Source: Anaerolineales bacterium (GTDB lineage: Bacteria > Chloroflexota > Anaerolineae > Anaerolineales > UBA11579). From it: 64,000 nt of DNA. Positions 15,347 through 23,059 of this stretch are shown in pieces. Made by a program: the position numbers and the translations under genes. The stretch is taken from positions 205,696 through 269,695 of the forward strand of contig JAHBVE010000003.1 of NCBI GenBank assembly GCA_019637675.1. The letters are read 5' to 3'. The notes under the pieces are model-generated. The model was not told where the DNA came from. It did no database searches and was given only the letters and a program-made list of their open reading frames with translations. The stretch's first letter is position 1, and the number at the start of each line of letters is the position of its first letter.

Positions 15347-16021
15347 ATGGACGAGTTCGATTTCAAAGAAGAGAAGCCACGCCAACCCAAACGCAAGTTT
15401 GGCTCGGCGGTGTTGAACGTAGGCAGCCTGCTGACTTTGCTGGCCACGCTGTGCTCTGGCGGCTTCTTCTTGCAGTTGTTCCTTGACCCCGACAGCGAGT
15501 GGAACCCGCTGCCCCCGGCAACCGCGACGATCGCGCCGACGCAGACCTCGGTGCTGCCGACGCAGACACTGCCGCCGACGGCAGCGGCGACAAGCCAGCC
15601 GACAGCCACACCTGTACCTTCAGCCACGGTGCAGCCGCTGATCTACAACCTGCAGGATGGCAGCCCAGCGTATTTGGATGCGACGCTGTTCCGGCCGGAG
15701 CAGGGCTGCGGCTTCATGGGCGTGTTCGGCCAAGTGTTCGGCCTCAACGATGCGCCGCTGACCGGCGTGCGCGTGCAGGTGTTCGGCACGCTGAACGGCG
15801 CGGCGGTGGACAAGCTGGGCCTGACCGGCGCGGCCACGCAATACGGCTCTGGGGCGTATTACGAGATCCAGCTGGGCAATACCCCACTGGCCAGCGAGAA
15901 TACGCTGCAGATCGTGCTGCTGAACGAGAATGGCGAAGTGCTTTCGAGCCCAGTAGCCTTCAGCACACGCGGCGAGTGCAATCAAAACTTAGTACTGATC
16001 AATTTCAAACAGATCCCGTAA
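15347..16021 (+). CDS. Membrane-anchored Pro/Thr-linker protein, function unknown
   Basis: This 224-residue protein has a charged cytoplasmic head (DEFDFKEEKPRQPKRK), one membrane helix (about 20-46) and a Pro/Thr/Ala-rich linker (about 55-95). A compact extracellular domain follows (about 98-224) with a GCGFMGVFGQVF stretch and two Cys (about 126 and 214) that could form a disulfide. This is a common Chloroflexota surface-protein design; I know no function. The ATG at 15347 follows GGGAGCGA. It may be cotranscribed with the lipoprotein gene 57 bases upstream, and it ends at a strong terminator. Confidence 0.75.
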   Translation: MDEFDFKEEKPRQPKRKFGSAVLNVGSLLTLLATLCSGGFFLQLFLDPDSEWNPLPPATATIAPTQTSVLPTQTLPPTAAATSQPTATPVPSATVQPLIYNLQDGSPAYLDATLFRPEQGCGFMGVFGQVFGLNDAPLTGVRVQVFGTLNGAAVDKLGLTGAATQYGSGAYYEIQLGNTPLASENTLQIVLLNENGEVLSSPVAFSTRGECNQNLVLINFKQIP

Positions 16022-16023
16022 CA

Positions 16024-16056
16024 AAAAGCGCCCGGTGAACCGGGCGCTTTTCTTTT
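16024..16056. terminator. Bidirectional terminator between convergent genes
   Basis: GCGCCCGG (16028-16035) pairs with CCGGGCGC (16040-16047) around TGAA. It is preceded by five A and followed by TTTTCTTTT, serving both directions. Confidence 0.88.
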
Positions 16057-16069
16057 AGGCTAGAACCAG

Positions 16070-17251
16070 CTAGGCCAGAACCGCTTTTTGCAATTCTTCG
16101 CAGACCAGGCTGACCTGGTCTGCGGTCATAACGCTGGAGAACGGCAGGGCCAGGCTGCGCGCACCCAGATCCTCGGTGACGGGAAAATCGCCCGGCTGGT
16201 AGCCGAAGCGATCACGCATGTATTTTTGCAAATGGATGGGGGCGAAGTACGGGCGCACCGGGATGCCCGCTTCGGCCAGGGTGGCGATGACGCGCTGGCG
16301 GTCGATCTGGGGAGCCAGGCGCACCACATACACGAACCAGCTCATGCGCGTGGTGGCCGGAACCACCTGCGGCGTTTCGACCAGCTCAAAGTCTTGCAGG
16401 CGTTCGCTGTACCAGGCGGCCACCTGGGCGCGGGCCGCCACCATCTCATCCAGGCGCTGCAACTGCACGCGGCCGAGGGCGGCGCTCATCTCCGTGATGC
16501 GATAGTTGTAGCCCAGGTGGGTGTGCTCGAGCCAGGTGTCGCCCTCGGCGCGGCCCTGGTTGCGCAGAGCGCGCATCAGGGCGGCGGCATCGGCATCATC
16601 GGTGACGATGATGCCGCCCTCGCCGGTGGTCATTTGCTTGTTGGGATAGAAGGCGAAGACGGCGGACTGGCCGAAGCGGCCGGCGTGCACGCCGTTGTAC
16701 TGGGCGCCCAGCGCCTCGCATGAATCTTCGATGAGCTTGAGCTCGTATTCCTGCGCCAGGGCTTGAATGGCATCGTAGTTGGCGGGCTGACCGAACACAT
16801 CCACGGCCAGCATGGCTTTGGCGGCCCCCGCGCCGGTGGCGCCGCGGCGCGGCAGCCAGCGGCCGGCCGGCGCCCCGCCCTGCTTGAGGTCGTGGGCGGC
16901 CTGCTGCAATAGCGCAGGGTCGATGTTGCCGGTCAGCGGGTCAATATCCACAAAGACCGGCACGGCATTCTCGAACAAGAGCACGTTGGTTGAGGCGACA
17001 AAGGAGAACGGCGTGGTCAGGACCACATCACCGGCGCCGATGCCGGCGGCGCGCACGCACAGGTGCAGGCCAGCCGTGCCGGAATTCACGGCGATGGCAT
17101 ATCTGCTGCCGGTATAGGCGCACATATCCGCCTCAAAGCCGGCGGTGTGTTGGCCCATGCTGAGCACGGGCGACTCCATCACCTGCATCACGGCGGCGCG
17201 TTCAGCCGCGGTGAGGTCCGGCGAGGACATGGGGACGCGTGGATCTTTCAT
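16070..17251 (-). CDS. DegT/DnrJ/EryC1/StrS-family sugar aminotransferase
   Basis: This 393-residue PLP enzyme, fold type I, transaminates keto-sugars bound to nucleotides. Seen: NSGTAGLHL (56-64, phosphate cup), TTPFSFVAS (79-87), the PLP-ring Asp in LIEDSCEALG, and the Schiff-base lysine K205 in FYPNKQMTTGEGG. A 20-residue Gly/Arg-rich loop (125-145) is an insertion. The substrate is not determined by sequence. It could supply an aminosugar to the surface-glycan locus 17 kb away, which lacks an aminotransferase of this class within the window. Closest in-family options are PseC-, PerA- or ArnB-like enzymes. Confidence 0.9.
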   Translation of the reverse strand: MKDPRVPMSSPDLTAAERAAVMQVMESPVLSMGQHTAGFEADMCAYTGSRYAIAVNSGTAGLHLCVRAAGIGAGDVVLTTPFSFVASTNVLLFENAVPVFVDIDPLTGNIDPALLQQAAHDLKQGGAPAGRWLPRRGATGAGAAKAMLAVDVFGQPANYDAIQALAQEYELKLIEDSCEALGAQYNGVHAGRFGQSAVFAFYPNKQMTTGEGGIIVTDDADAAALMRALRNQGRAEGDTWLEHTHLGYNYRITEMSAALGRVQLQRLDEMVAARAQVAAWYSERLQDFELVETPQVVPATTRMSWFVYVVRLAPQIDRQRVIATLAEAGIPVRPYFAPIHLQKYMRDRFGYQPGDFPVTEDLGARSLALPFSSVMTADQVSLVCEELQKAVLA

Positions 17252-17272
17252 AGAAGGGGCGCGGCGATTATC

Positions 17273-18106
17273 TCACAGCAGGAATGTGGCTGCGGCCAGC
17301 AACACCAGGATGCCGAACAGGCCGCTGAGAAAGTTTACCCAGTCGTTATCCATCCAGGCCCAGCCGCGGCGGCGGGTGGTAGCCGCGCCGCAACTGTGGG
17401 TGGGATGCTGCTCAGTTTCTTTTTTGCAGTCAGGGCAGTAGTAGATAGCCTGCACTGTGGCGCCGATCAGCGAGTCGAAGAAGGAGCCGAGCAGACCCGC
17501 CAGCGTGACCGCAAGCAGGAAGCCCGGGTGCATGAAACCGGCGGCAACGAAGCCAGCCACCAGGGCGATCAGGAGCGCGCCGGCCGCAGCCGCCAGGCTG
17601 CCGACCAGCGACACGCCGCCAGATGTACCCTTGGGCACGCGCTGGCCGGTGGTGATGAGCTGCGGCTGGCCTGGGCTGAGCACGCCGAGCTCGGTGGCCC
17701 AAGTGTCTGCGGTGGCGGCGGCCAGCGCAGCGGCGAAGGCCGGCCAGGCGATGCCGTAGGGCAGCCAGCCGAGCGCGCCGAGAATGAGCGCTAGCACGGA
17801 CGGCCCGCCGTTGGCCAGCACCTGAGCCCAGTCACGCCGGCCGCCTTTGGAGAAGGTTTTAGCCAGCCCTTGCTTGCGCCGCGAGAACAGGCGGGTCAAT
17901 ACGCTGGAGGAGGCAAAGAACGCCACCAGCACGATGGCGGCGGGGTAGCCGCCCAAGCCAAAGGTGATCCCGCCCAGCAGCACGGCGGCGAAGGCACCGC
18001 TGGGGGTCAGCATGCGCAGCCACCAGGCTACGGCGGCCAAAACGGTGGCGATACCCAGCCCGATCGCCAATTGTTGCCAGTCAAGCGCCAGAAAGATCTC
18101 GAACAT
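17273..18106 (-). CDS. DUF92 family membrane protein (phytyl-phosphate-kinase-like)
   Basis: This 277-residue polytopic protein has about six hydrophobic segments. The DUF92 signatures are present: TPSGAFAAVLLGG near 34, SKGGRRDWAQVLANGG near 86, and TADTWATELG near 132, followed by VPKGTSGGVS. Plant members (VTE6) phosphorylate phytyl phosphate with CTP; the bacterial role is not established. A C-terminal Cys cluster (CPDC and one more Cys) could bind metal. The ATG at 18106 has no visible Shine-Dalgarno; instead a DnaA box ends 3 bases upstream. Tandem with the aminotransferase gene downstream. Confidence 0.85.
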   Translation of the reverse strand: MFEIFLALDWQQLAIGLGIATVLAAVAWWLRMLTPSGAFAAVLLGGITFGLGGYPAAIVLVAFFASSSVLTRLFSRRKQGLAKTFSKGGRRDWAQVLANGGPSVLALILGALGWLPYGIAWPAFAAALAAATADTWATELGVLSPGQPQLITTGQRVPKGTSGGVSLVGSLAAAAGALLIALVAGFVAAGFMHPGFLLAVTLAGLLGSFFDSLIGATVQAIYYCPDCKKETEQHPTHSCGAATTRRRGWAWMDNDWVNFLSGLFGILVLLAAATFLL

Positions 18107-18109
18107 ATC

Positions 18110-18139
18110 TGTGGATAACTCGATGGTTTATGTGGATAA
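18110..18139. promoter_or_regulatory. Two perfect DnaA boxes, 21 bp apart
   Basis: TGTGGATAA occurs at 18110-18118 and 18131-18139, which is TTATCCACA on the minus strand, the exact DnaA consensus. Both copies have the same orientation and are two helical turns apart, filling the 35-base gap upstream of the DUF92 start. Confidence 0.75.
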
Positions 18140-18141
18140 CC

Positions 18142-19056
18142 TTACAGGATGCTCACAATAATGGCCGCCAAAAACAGCAGGCTGGTGACCAGGCTGCTGC
18201 CCCAGAGGAGAACGGACAGGCTGTCCCCTTGCGGCTCTCGAAAGAAAAGAAGGCCCAACAGCAGATTCCCGACGTAGAAGAGCAGATTCAGGCCAGGCAG
18301 CAGCAAAAGCTGGTTTGCGGCGACCCCGGGCAGGGGCGCACCATCCGGCCCGAAGCCCAGGCTGACGGCAGACAGGCTGGGGGCCAGGAAACCAACCAGG
18401 AGCAGCAGGATAAGCGAGGCACCCGCCCCGGCAGCCATCAGGCGGCGGGGCAATGGCTGCGCCCAGGCCTCGACCAGCACAAAGCTGGGAGCAGCCGAGC
18501 GGGCGCGCAGTGGCCGCAGGCTGCCGCGCAGCGACTCGCGCTTGAGGGCGGCGACGAACTGGCTATCCTTCTCCGGACTGAGGACGTAGACGCGCTCGGC
18601 GGTGCCGAGCAGCACCAGGCGGGTCTTATCGGAGGCCATGAATTCGACCGTGCCCAGCTCCGCATCCTGGACCTGGCCAAGCACTGAGCCCGGCCAGGTG
18701 GCACGCGGCAGCGGCGGCGGAGCTTCGAGCTCGCTCCAGCGGGCCACATCCACGATCGCATCGTAGGGAAGGTCTACGGCGCGCAGACCCCAGCGCAGGC
18801 GCAAACCATCTCGGCTGATCCAGTAGCCGGATTTGTGCAGGCAGTACAGGCGGTAGAACAGGAGCGGCAACAGCAGGCAGATGAGCGACCCGGCCACCAG
18901 CAGAATGATGCCGACTGGCCCCGGGGGCTGGGCCAACGCGAGCAGGAAGAGCAGCGAAGCGAGCGTGAGCACCAGCAGCGCGGCGGAAACATGCAGGCCG
19001 GTGCCGCGGCGGCGCGGCGGGTCGAATTGCAGGGAGGTGGGAGCGGCTTGCGCCAT
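18142..19056 (-). CDS. Membrane protein with PH-like domain, function unknown
   Basis: This 304-residue protein has two membrane helices near residues 24-45 and 48-68, followed by a soluble region (75-175) that looks like a bacterial pleckstrin-homology fold: KSGYWISRDGLRLRWG, then alternating strands ending EKDSQFVAALKRE. Three further hydrophobic segments lie near 205-225, 245-268 and 280-304. Similar YdbS/YdbT-like proteins act in membrane stress, but I do not claim that role. It is upstream of the DUF92 gene with a 35-base gap and divergent from the operon beginning at 19149. Confidence 0.7.
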   Translation of the reverse strand: MAQAAPTSLQFDPPRRRGTGLHVSAALLVLTLASLLFLLALAQPPGPVGIILLVAGSLICLLLPLLFYRLYCLHKSGYWISRDGLRLRWGLRAVDLPYDAIVDVARWSELEAPPPLPRATWPGSVLGQVQDAELGTVEFMASDKTRLVLLGTAERVYVLSPEKDSQFVAALKRESLRGSLRPLRARSAAPSFVLVEAWAQPLPRRLMAAGAGASLILLLLVGFLAPSLSAVSLGFGPDGAPLPGVAANQLLLLPGLNLLFYVGNLLLGLLFFREPQGDSLSVLLWGSSLVTSLLFLAAIIVSIL

Positions 19057-19113
19057 ACACCTATATTAATCCAAGCCAAATCAGATCGTGCAGAACTCGG
19101 CTGGCGCTCACGC

Positions 19114-19142
19114 TTGACCCTGCGATATGCGCCATATACAAT
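19114..19142 (+). promoter_or_regulatory. Promoter of the GlmL/MutL-like membrane operon, probably leaderless
   Basis: TTGACC (19114-19119) and TACAAT (19137-19142) are 17 bases apart. The expected transcription start, about 7 bases after the -10 box, coincides with the GTG at 19149, which has no Shine-Dalgarno. Confidence 0.75.
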
Positions 19143-19148
19143 CCACCT

Positions 19149-19409
19149 GTGCTTTCATTAACAAGTACTTCGCAGAAGCGCAACCCACTTATCAAGCAGA
19201 TTCAGCACTGGGGCCTGGGCAGCCTGGCCGCCGCGGTCTTGGAGAATGGCGGCGCGTTCGCCAGCCTGGCCGCGCAGGGCCTGTATGTGGCCGAGCCGCT
19301 GCTGGCGGCCTGGGCGCCGCGCGCCAGCCTGCGAGAATTCGCCGAGATGCTGGAAGACCCACACCAACGCGCCGAGCTGGCTGACGCACTGCGAGAGCCA
19401 GGCGAATGA
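19149..19409 (+). CDS. Small protein of unknown function, first gene of the membrane operon
   Basis: This 86-residue protein starts with GTG. A basic N-terminus (TSTSQKRNPLIKQ) is followed by two weakly hydrophobic, Ala-rich helices (about 23-55) and an acidic tail. No known family comes to mind. The evidence for a real gene is its position right at a good promoter and its ATGA overlap with the next gene, so translation of the two is coupled. With no upstream ribosome-binding site, the start is probably used on a leaderless mRNA. Confidence 0.6.
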   Translation: MLSLTSTSQKRNPLIKQIQHWGLGSLAAAVLENGGAFASLAAQGLYVAEPLLAAWAPRASLREFAEMLEDPHQRAELADALREPGE

Positions 19410-20143
19410 TCCCCTCCCCGCTTGCGATTGTGGCGCTGGTCGTGGCGCTGATCCTGCTGTTCTCGGTGTGGAAGGGCGGCAAAGGCCGCACGCTACGCCA
19501 TATCCCCGCTATTCAACGTTTGCAACGCAGCATTGAGCTTTCAGTGGAAGATGGCTCGCGCTTGCAGGTGAACCTGGGCCACGGCGGCCTGCTGGGGCCG
19601 CAGGGTGCGGCGGCGCTGGCCGGCCTGACCCTGCTGCAACAACTGGCCGAGATCGCGGCGGACAGCGACCTGCCGCCGGTGGCTACCAGCGGTGAAGGCA
19701 CGCTGATGCTGCTGGCGCAGGACACTTTGCGCAGCACTTATCAGCGGCTGGGCATTCGCGAGCAATTCAATTTCGGGTTGGCGCAGACCACGGGCGTGAC
19801 GCCGTTCTCATACGCGGCGGGCACGCTGCCCTCCGTGCTGGACCGGGCGGCGCTCTCCACCGCGATGGTGGGTTCATTCGGGGCGGAGGCCGGGCTGATC
19901 GCAGATGCGGCTCAGCGCACGGAAGGCTTCAGCCTGGGCGGCAGCAATGACCTGAGCGCGCAAGCCGTGCTGTTCGCCGCGGCGCATGAGCCACTGCTGG
20001 GCGAGGAGCTGTACGCCACCGGCGCGTATACGAAAGCCGGCGCGGCGCACGAAGCCAGCCTGCGCACGCAGGATGTGCTGCGCTGGGCGGTCATCATTCT
20101 GCTGATCCTCACGGCCATATCCCCGTTGCTGGAGGGTGGCTGA
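19406..20143 (+). CDS. Membrane-flanked protein, possibly DUF6754 family
   Basis: This 245-residue protein has membrane helices at both ends (about 4-22 and 223-242). Between them is a soluble domain with a Ser/Gly-rich middle (LGHGGLLGPQGAAALAGL near 57, FGAEAGLIADAAQ near 155, QAVLFAAAHEPLLGEELYATGAY near 186). I associate this pattern with the uncharacterised DUF6754 of Chloroflexota, from memory and with low certainty. It overlaps both neighbours by a few bases (ATGA before, TGATGA-type junction after), so it belongs to the coupled operon. Confidence 0.6.
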   Translation: MIPSPLAIVALVVALILLFSVWKGGKGRTLRHIPAIQRLQRSIELSVEDGSRLQVNLGHGGLLGPQGAAALAGLTLLQQLAEIAADSDLPPVATSGEGTLMLLAQDTLRSTYQRLGIREQFNFGLAQTTGVTPFSYAAGTLPSVLDRAALSTAMVGSFGAEAGLIADAAQRTEGFSLGGSNDLSAQAVLFAAAHEPLLGEELYATGAYTKAGAAHEASLRTQDVLRWAVIILLILTAISPLLEGG

Positions 20144-20757
20144 TGAAGTTGCGCGCCCCCATCTCCACCGCGGTAGCGATCAGCTTTGGGCTGCTGGTGC
20201 TGCTGGGTATTTTTATTCCGGACCTGGCCGATTTTCGCAACCGCATTTTGAACTGGGCCATGCTGCTGGCCGCGCTGGCGCTGCTGCTGGGTCTGTTCAA
20301 TCTGGCCCAGGTGCACTGGCAGCGGGTGCGCGGCCGCGAGACGGTGGTGTATAGCGCCGCCCTACTGGTGACGATGGCGATCACCTTCGCGGTGACATTA
20401 TTGCAAGGCAGCGACAGCGCCAACGCAGAGTGGATATTCAACTATGTGGTCGTGCCGATCGAGACCAGCCTGATGGCCGTGCTGGCGATCAGCCTGACCT
20501 TGGCGGCGGCGCGGGTGTTCCAACAACGCACCGAGCTGATGAACATGGTGTTCATTGTTACCCTGCTCTTGCTGCTGGTCGGTGCAGGGCCATTGTTCGG
20601 CGTCGAGCTGCCGTATTTCACCCGCGTGATCAATCCCTACATCAACAATGTGCTGGCCCTGGGCGCGATGCGCGGCCTGTTGATCGGTGTGGCGCTGGGT
20701 ACGATCACCACCGGTGTACGCATATTGATCGGCGCTGACCGGCCGTACGGCGCGTAA
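20143..20757 (+). CDS. Polytopic membrane protein of unknown function
   Basis: This 204-residue protein is almost entirely hydrophobic, with about six predicted helices: 8-26, 36-56, 68-88, 100-122, 133-152 and 172-196. Only short loops separate them; the longest carries RVRGRETVV. I see no catalytic motif. The ATG lies inside the previous gene's stop and the next ATG follows 2 bases after its own stop, so it is translated as part of the operon. A transporter-like or scaffold role within a membrane complex is only inferred from context. Confidence 0.65.
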   Translation: MKLRAPISTAVAISFGLLVLLGIFIPDLADFRNRILNWAMLLAALALLLGLFNLAQVHWQRVRGRETVVYSAALLVTMAITFAVTLLQGSDSANAEWIFNYVVVPIETSLMAVLAISLTLAAARVFQQRTELMNMVFIVTLLLLLVGAGPLFGVELPYFTRVINPYINNVLALGAMRGLLIGVALGTITTGVRILIGADRPYGA

Positions 20758-20759
20758 CC

Positions 20760-22340
20760 ATGAGCACGCCCCACCACGACCCCGAAGAGAACCTGCCGGA
20801 TTGGCTGCGCGCCCTGCGCCAGAAGCAGAGCGAGCAGGCCGCCGAGGACGCTGCGGCCCAGGACGCTGCAGCGAAGGACGCCGCGGAGGCGGCCGCCGCG
20901 CCGGAGCCTGAGCCGGACTGGCTGGCCGACATCCGCCGCCGCCACAGTGGCGAAGACGACGCCGAGGCCGAGCGCGCCCTGACAGATACCCAGCCCAATA
21001 AGCCCTTGCGGCTGGAGAGCCGCCGCCTGGAAGCGCCCGCCTTCGAAAGCAGCGATGAACCTGAGCTGCCCGAGGCCGGCGGCGTGCCGGACTGGCTCGA
21101 TCTGCGCGACGAAGCCGAGTTTGGCGAGGCCGAGGAAGAAGACACAGCCGCGCTCAACGACGAAACTATGGAACCCGCCGCGCCGGTTGATCTGCCCAGC
21201 TGGCTGCAGGACATGCGCCCGGCCGAAGCCGAGCCGCCGGTCAGCGCGGCCTTCTACGACAATTACGAGAACATGGAGCCGCTCACGCCGGCCGAAGTGG
21301 AAAATGCCGGCCCGCTGGCCGGGTTGAGCGGCGTGCTGCCGGCCGAGCCGGAAGTCGCCAAGATCGGCAAAGCGCCGGTGTTCTCCACCCGCCTGGAAGT
21401 GAGCGACAGCCAGTACCGCCACGCGGCGGTGCTGCAGAGCCTGATCGCCAACGAAGCCCAGTCGAAAGCCGACAGCGACGCGGATGTGAAGCGGCCGGCC
21501 CGGCTGCTGAACCTGCTGATGGCCGGCGCCATGCTGGCGGCAGCCCTGCTGCCGCTGCTGGGCGGGCAGCTGCGCGCCCCGCGGCCAGAGGCGGATATGC
21601 TGCCCGAGGGCACGGCCATGTTCAACGCGGTGGATGTGCTGCCGGCCGGCGCGCCGGTGCTGGTGGTGTTCGATGTGCAGCCCGCCCTGTACGGCGAGCT
21701 GCGCGCGGCGGTCTCCCCGGTCATCAGCCATTTGCTGGACCGCCAGGCGCGCCTGACCTTTGTCTCGACCCAGCCCACCGGGCCGGGTTTAGTGGAGCGC
21801 CTGCTGCAAAGCGACTTTGCCCAAGTGCCGCTGGTGGCCAGCAATGATTACGTCTCGTTAGGCTATTTGCCGGGCGGCATGGCGGCGGTGCGCAGCTTTG
21901 CCAGCGACCCGCGCCAGGCGGCGCTCTCGGCGCCGGCGGCGTTCGCCCTGCCGTGGCAGCGCGCCAGCCTGCAAGCCATCGAAAGCCTGGATGATTTTGC
22001 GCTGGTGCTGCTGGTGGTGAGCGAAGGCGAGGACGCCCGCACCTGGGTGGAGCAAGCCACGCCGGAGCTGAGCAAGGGCCTGCTGGTAGTGAGCAGCGCC
22101 CAGGCCGCGCCGGTGCTGCGGGCGTATATGAATACGGAGCCCAGCCAGGTGGACGCGCTGGTAGCGGGCGTGAGCGGCGGGGCGCACTACGAACGCCTGC
22201 GCGCTCGCGATGCGCTCAGCCTGACGTATTGGGACTCGTATAGCTATCAACTGGGCGCGGCGGTGCTGATCATTCTGCTGGGCGGGTTGTATGGGCGCCT
22301 GATCCATACGCCCGCCGAAAAGACTACGGTGAAAGCATGA
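20760..22340 (+). CDS. Membrane protein with four repeated PDWL linear motifs
   Basis: In this 526-residue protein, the acidic, low-complexity first 240 residues hold four copies of a short motif: LPDWLRALR (12-20), EPDWLADIRR (51-60), VPDWLDLRD (109-117) and LPSWLQDMR (145-153). A membrane helix follows (about 245-268), then a folded domain (about 285-490) with alternating strands (VLVVFDVQPALYG, LTFVSTQPTG), then a second helix (about 495-518) and a short basic tail. The motifs would be cytoplasmic and look like docking sites for a partner. The function is unknown. It overlaps the next gene by 4 bases. Confidence 0.7.
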   Translation: MSTPHHDPEENLPDWLRALRQKQSEQAAEDAAAQDAAAKDAAEAAAAPEPEPDWLADIRRRHSGEDDAEAERALTDTQPNKPLRLESRRLEAPAFESSDEPELPEAGGVPDWLDLRDEAEFGEAEEEDTAALNDETMEPAAPVDLPSWLQDMRPAEAEPPVSAAFYDNYENMEPLTPAEVENAGPLAGLSGVLPAEPEVAKIGKAPVFSTRLEVSDSQYRHAAVLQSLIANEAQSKADSDADVKRPARLLNLLMAGAMLAAALLPLLGGQLRAPRPEADMLPEGTAMFNAVDVLPAGAPVLVVFDVQPALYGELRAAVSPVISHLLDRQARLTFVSTQPTGPGLVERLLQSDFAQVPLVASNDYVSLGYLPGGMAAVRSFASDPRQAALSAPAAFALPWQRASLQAIESLDDFALVLLVVSEGEDARTWVEQATPELSKGLLVVSSAQAAPVLRAYMNTEPSQVDALVAGVSGGAHYERLRARDALSLTYWDSYSYQLGAAVLIILLGGLYGRLIHTPAEKTTVKA

Positions 22341-23059
22341 TCCCGGCCGAACTTCTGATCCAGGCCGGCCTGCTGATAGCCGCGGCGCTGACCCTGGTCA
22401 CGCTCTCGTATATTTTTGGGGATCACCCCGTGTTCCGTCTGGTGTTGCATATCTTCATCGGCGCGGCGGCGGGGTATGCCGGTGCGATCGCGGTGCAGGA
22501 TGTGATATTGCCGCAGCTCGTGTTCCCGGCCATCGAGTTGGCCAGCGGCGGCAACGTTGACCTGGTGGATATTGGCATGCGCGTAGGACTGAGCGCCCTG
22601 CTGCTCACCAAGCTCTCGCCGCGTACAGCCCGCTTCGGCAACCCGGTCACGGCGATGCTGGTGGGCGTGGGCGCGGCGCTGGCGATCGGCGGCGCGATCC
22701 AGGGGACGCTGCTGCCGCAGATCAACACCAGTGCGCAGATATTTGATGTGGCCGGGTTCGATCTGGCGCTGCAGGGCGGCTATTACGGCGAGAGCCTGCA
22801 GATCATTCTGCAGGGCATGCTGGCCCTGCTGGCAATGGTCAGCACGCTGGCCTATTTCCATTTCGGGGCTGAGGCGCGCGGCAAGCAGGCGCCGCTGCGC
22901 AATGTACTCGTGGACGTATTGGCCTGGGCGGGCAGCGTATTCATCGCCATCACGCTGGCCACACTGTTCAGCGGCGTGCTGCTTTCAGGCATGGGGGCGC
23001 TCACTGAGCGGCTCGACTTCCTGTATTCGACGATTTCCGCTTTGCTGGGGATGCCATGA
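22337..23059 (+). CDS. Polytopic membrane protein of unknown function
   Basis: This 240-residue protein has about six or seven helices: 4-24, 32-55, 82-96, 106-128, 155-178 and 190-215. Between helices are a conserved-looking Gly-rich loop (GNVDLVDIGMRVGLSALLLTK near 72) and a short loop with NPVTAMLVGVG. There are no recognisable transporter signatures. ATGA junctions link it to both the PDWL protein and the GlmL-like protein, which suggests a membrane partner of the actin-fold ATPase. That link is inference from the operon only. Confidence 0.65.
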   Translation: MIPAELLIQAGLLIAAALTLVTLSYIFGDHPVFRLVLHIFIGAAAGYAGAIAVQDVILPQLVFPAIELASGGNVDLVDIGMRVGLSALLLTKLSPRTARFGNPVTAMLVGVGAALAIGGAIQGTLLPQINTSAQIFDVAGFDLALQGGYYGESLQIILQGMLALLAMVSTLAYFHFGAEARGKQAPLRNVLVDVLAWAGSVFIAITLATLFSGVLLSGMGALTERLDFLYSTISALLGMP

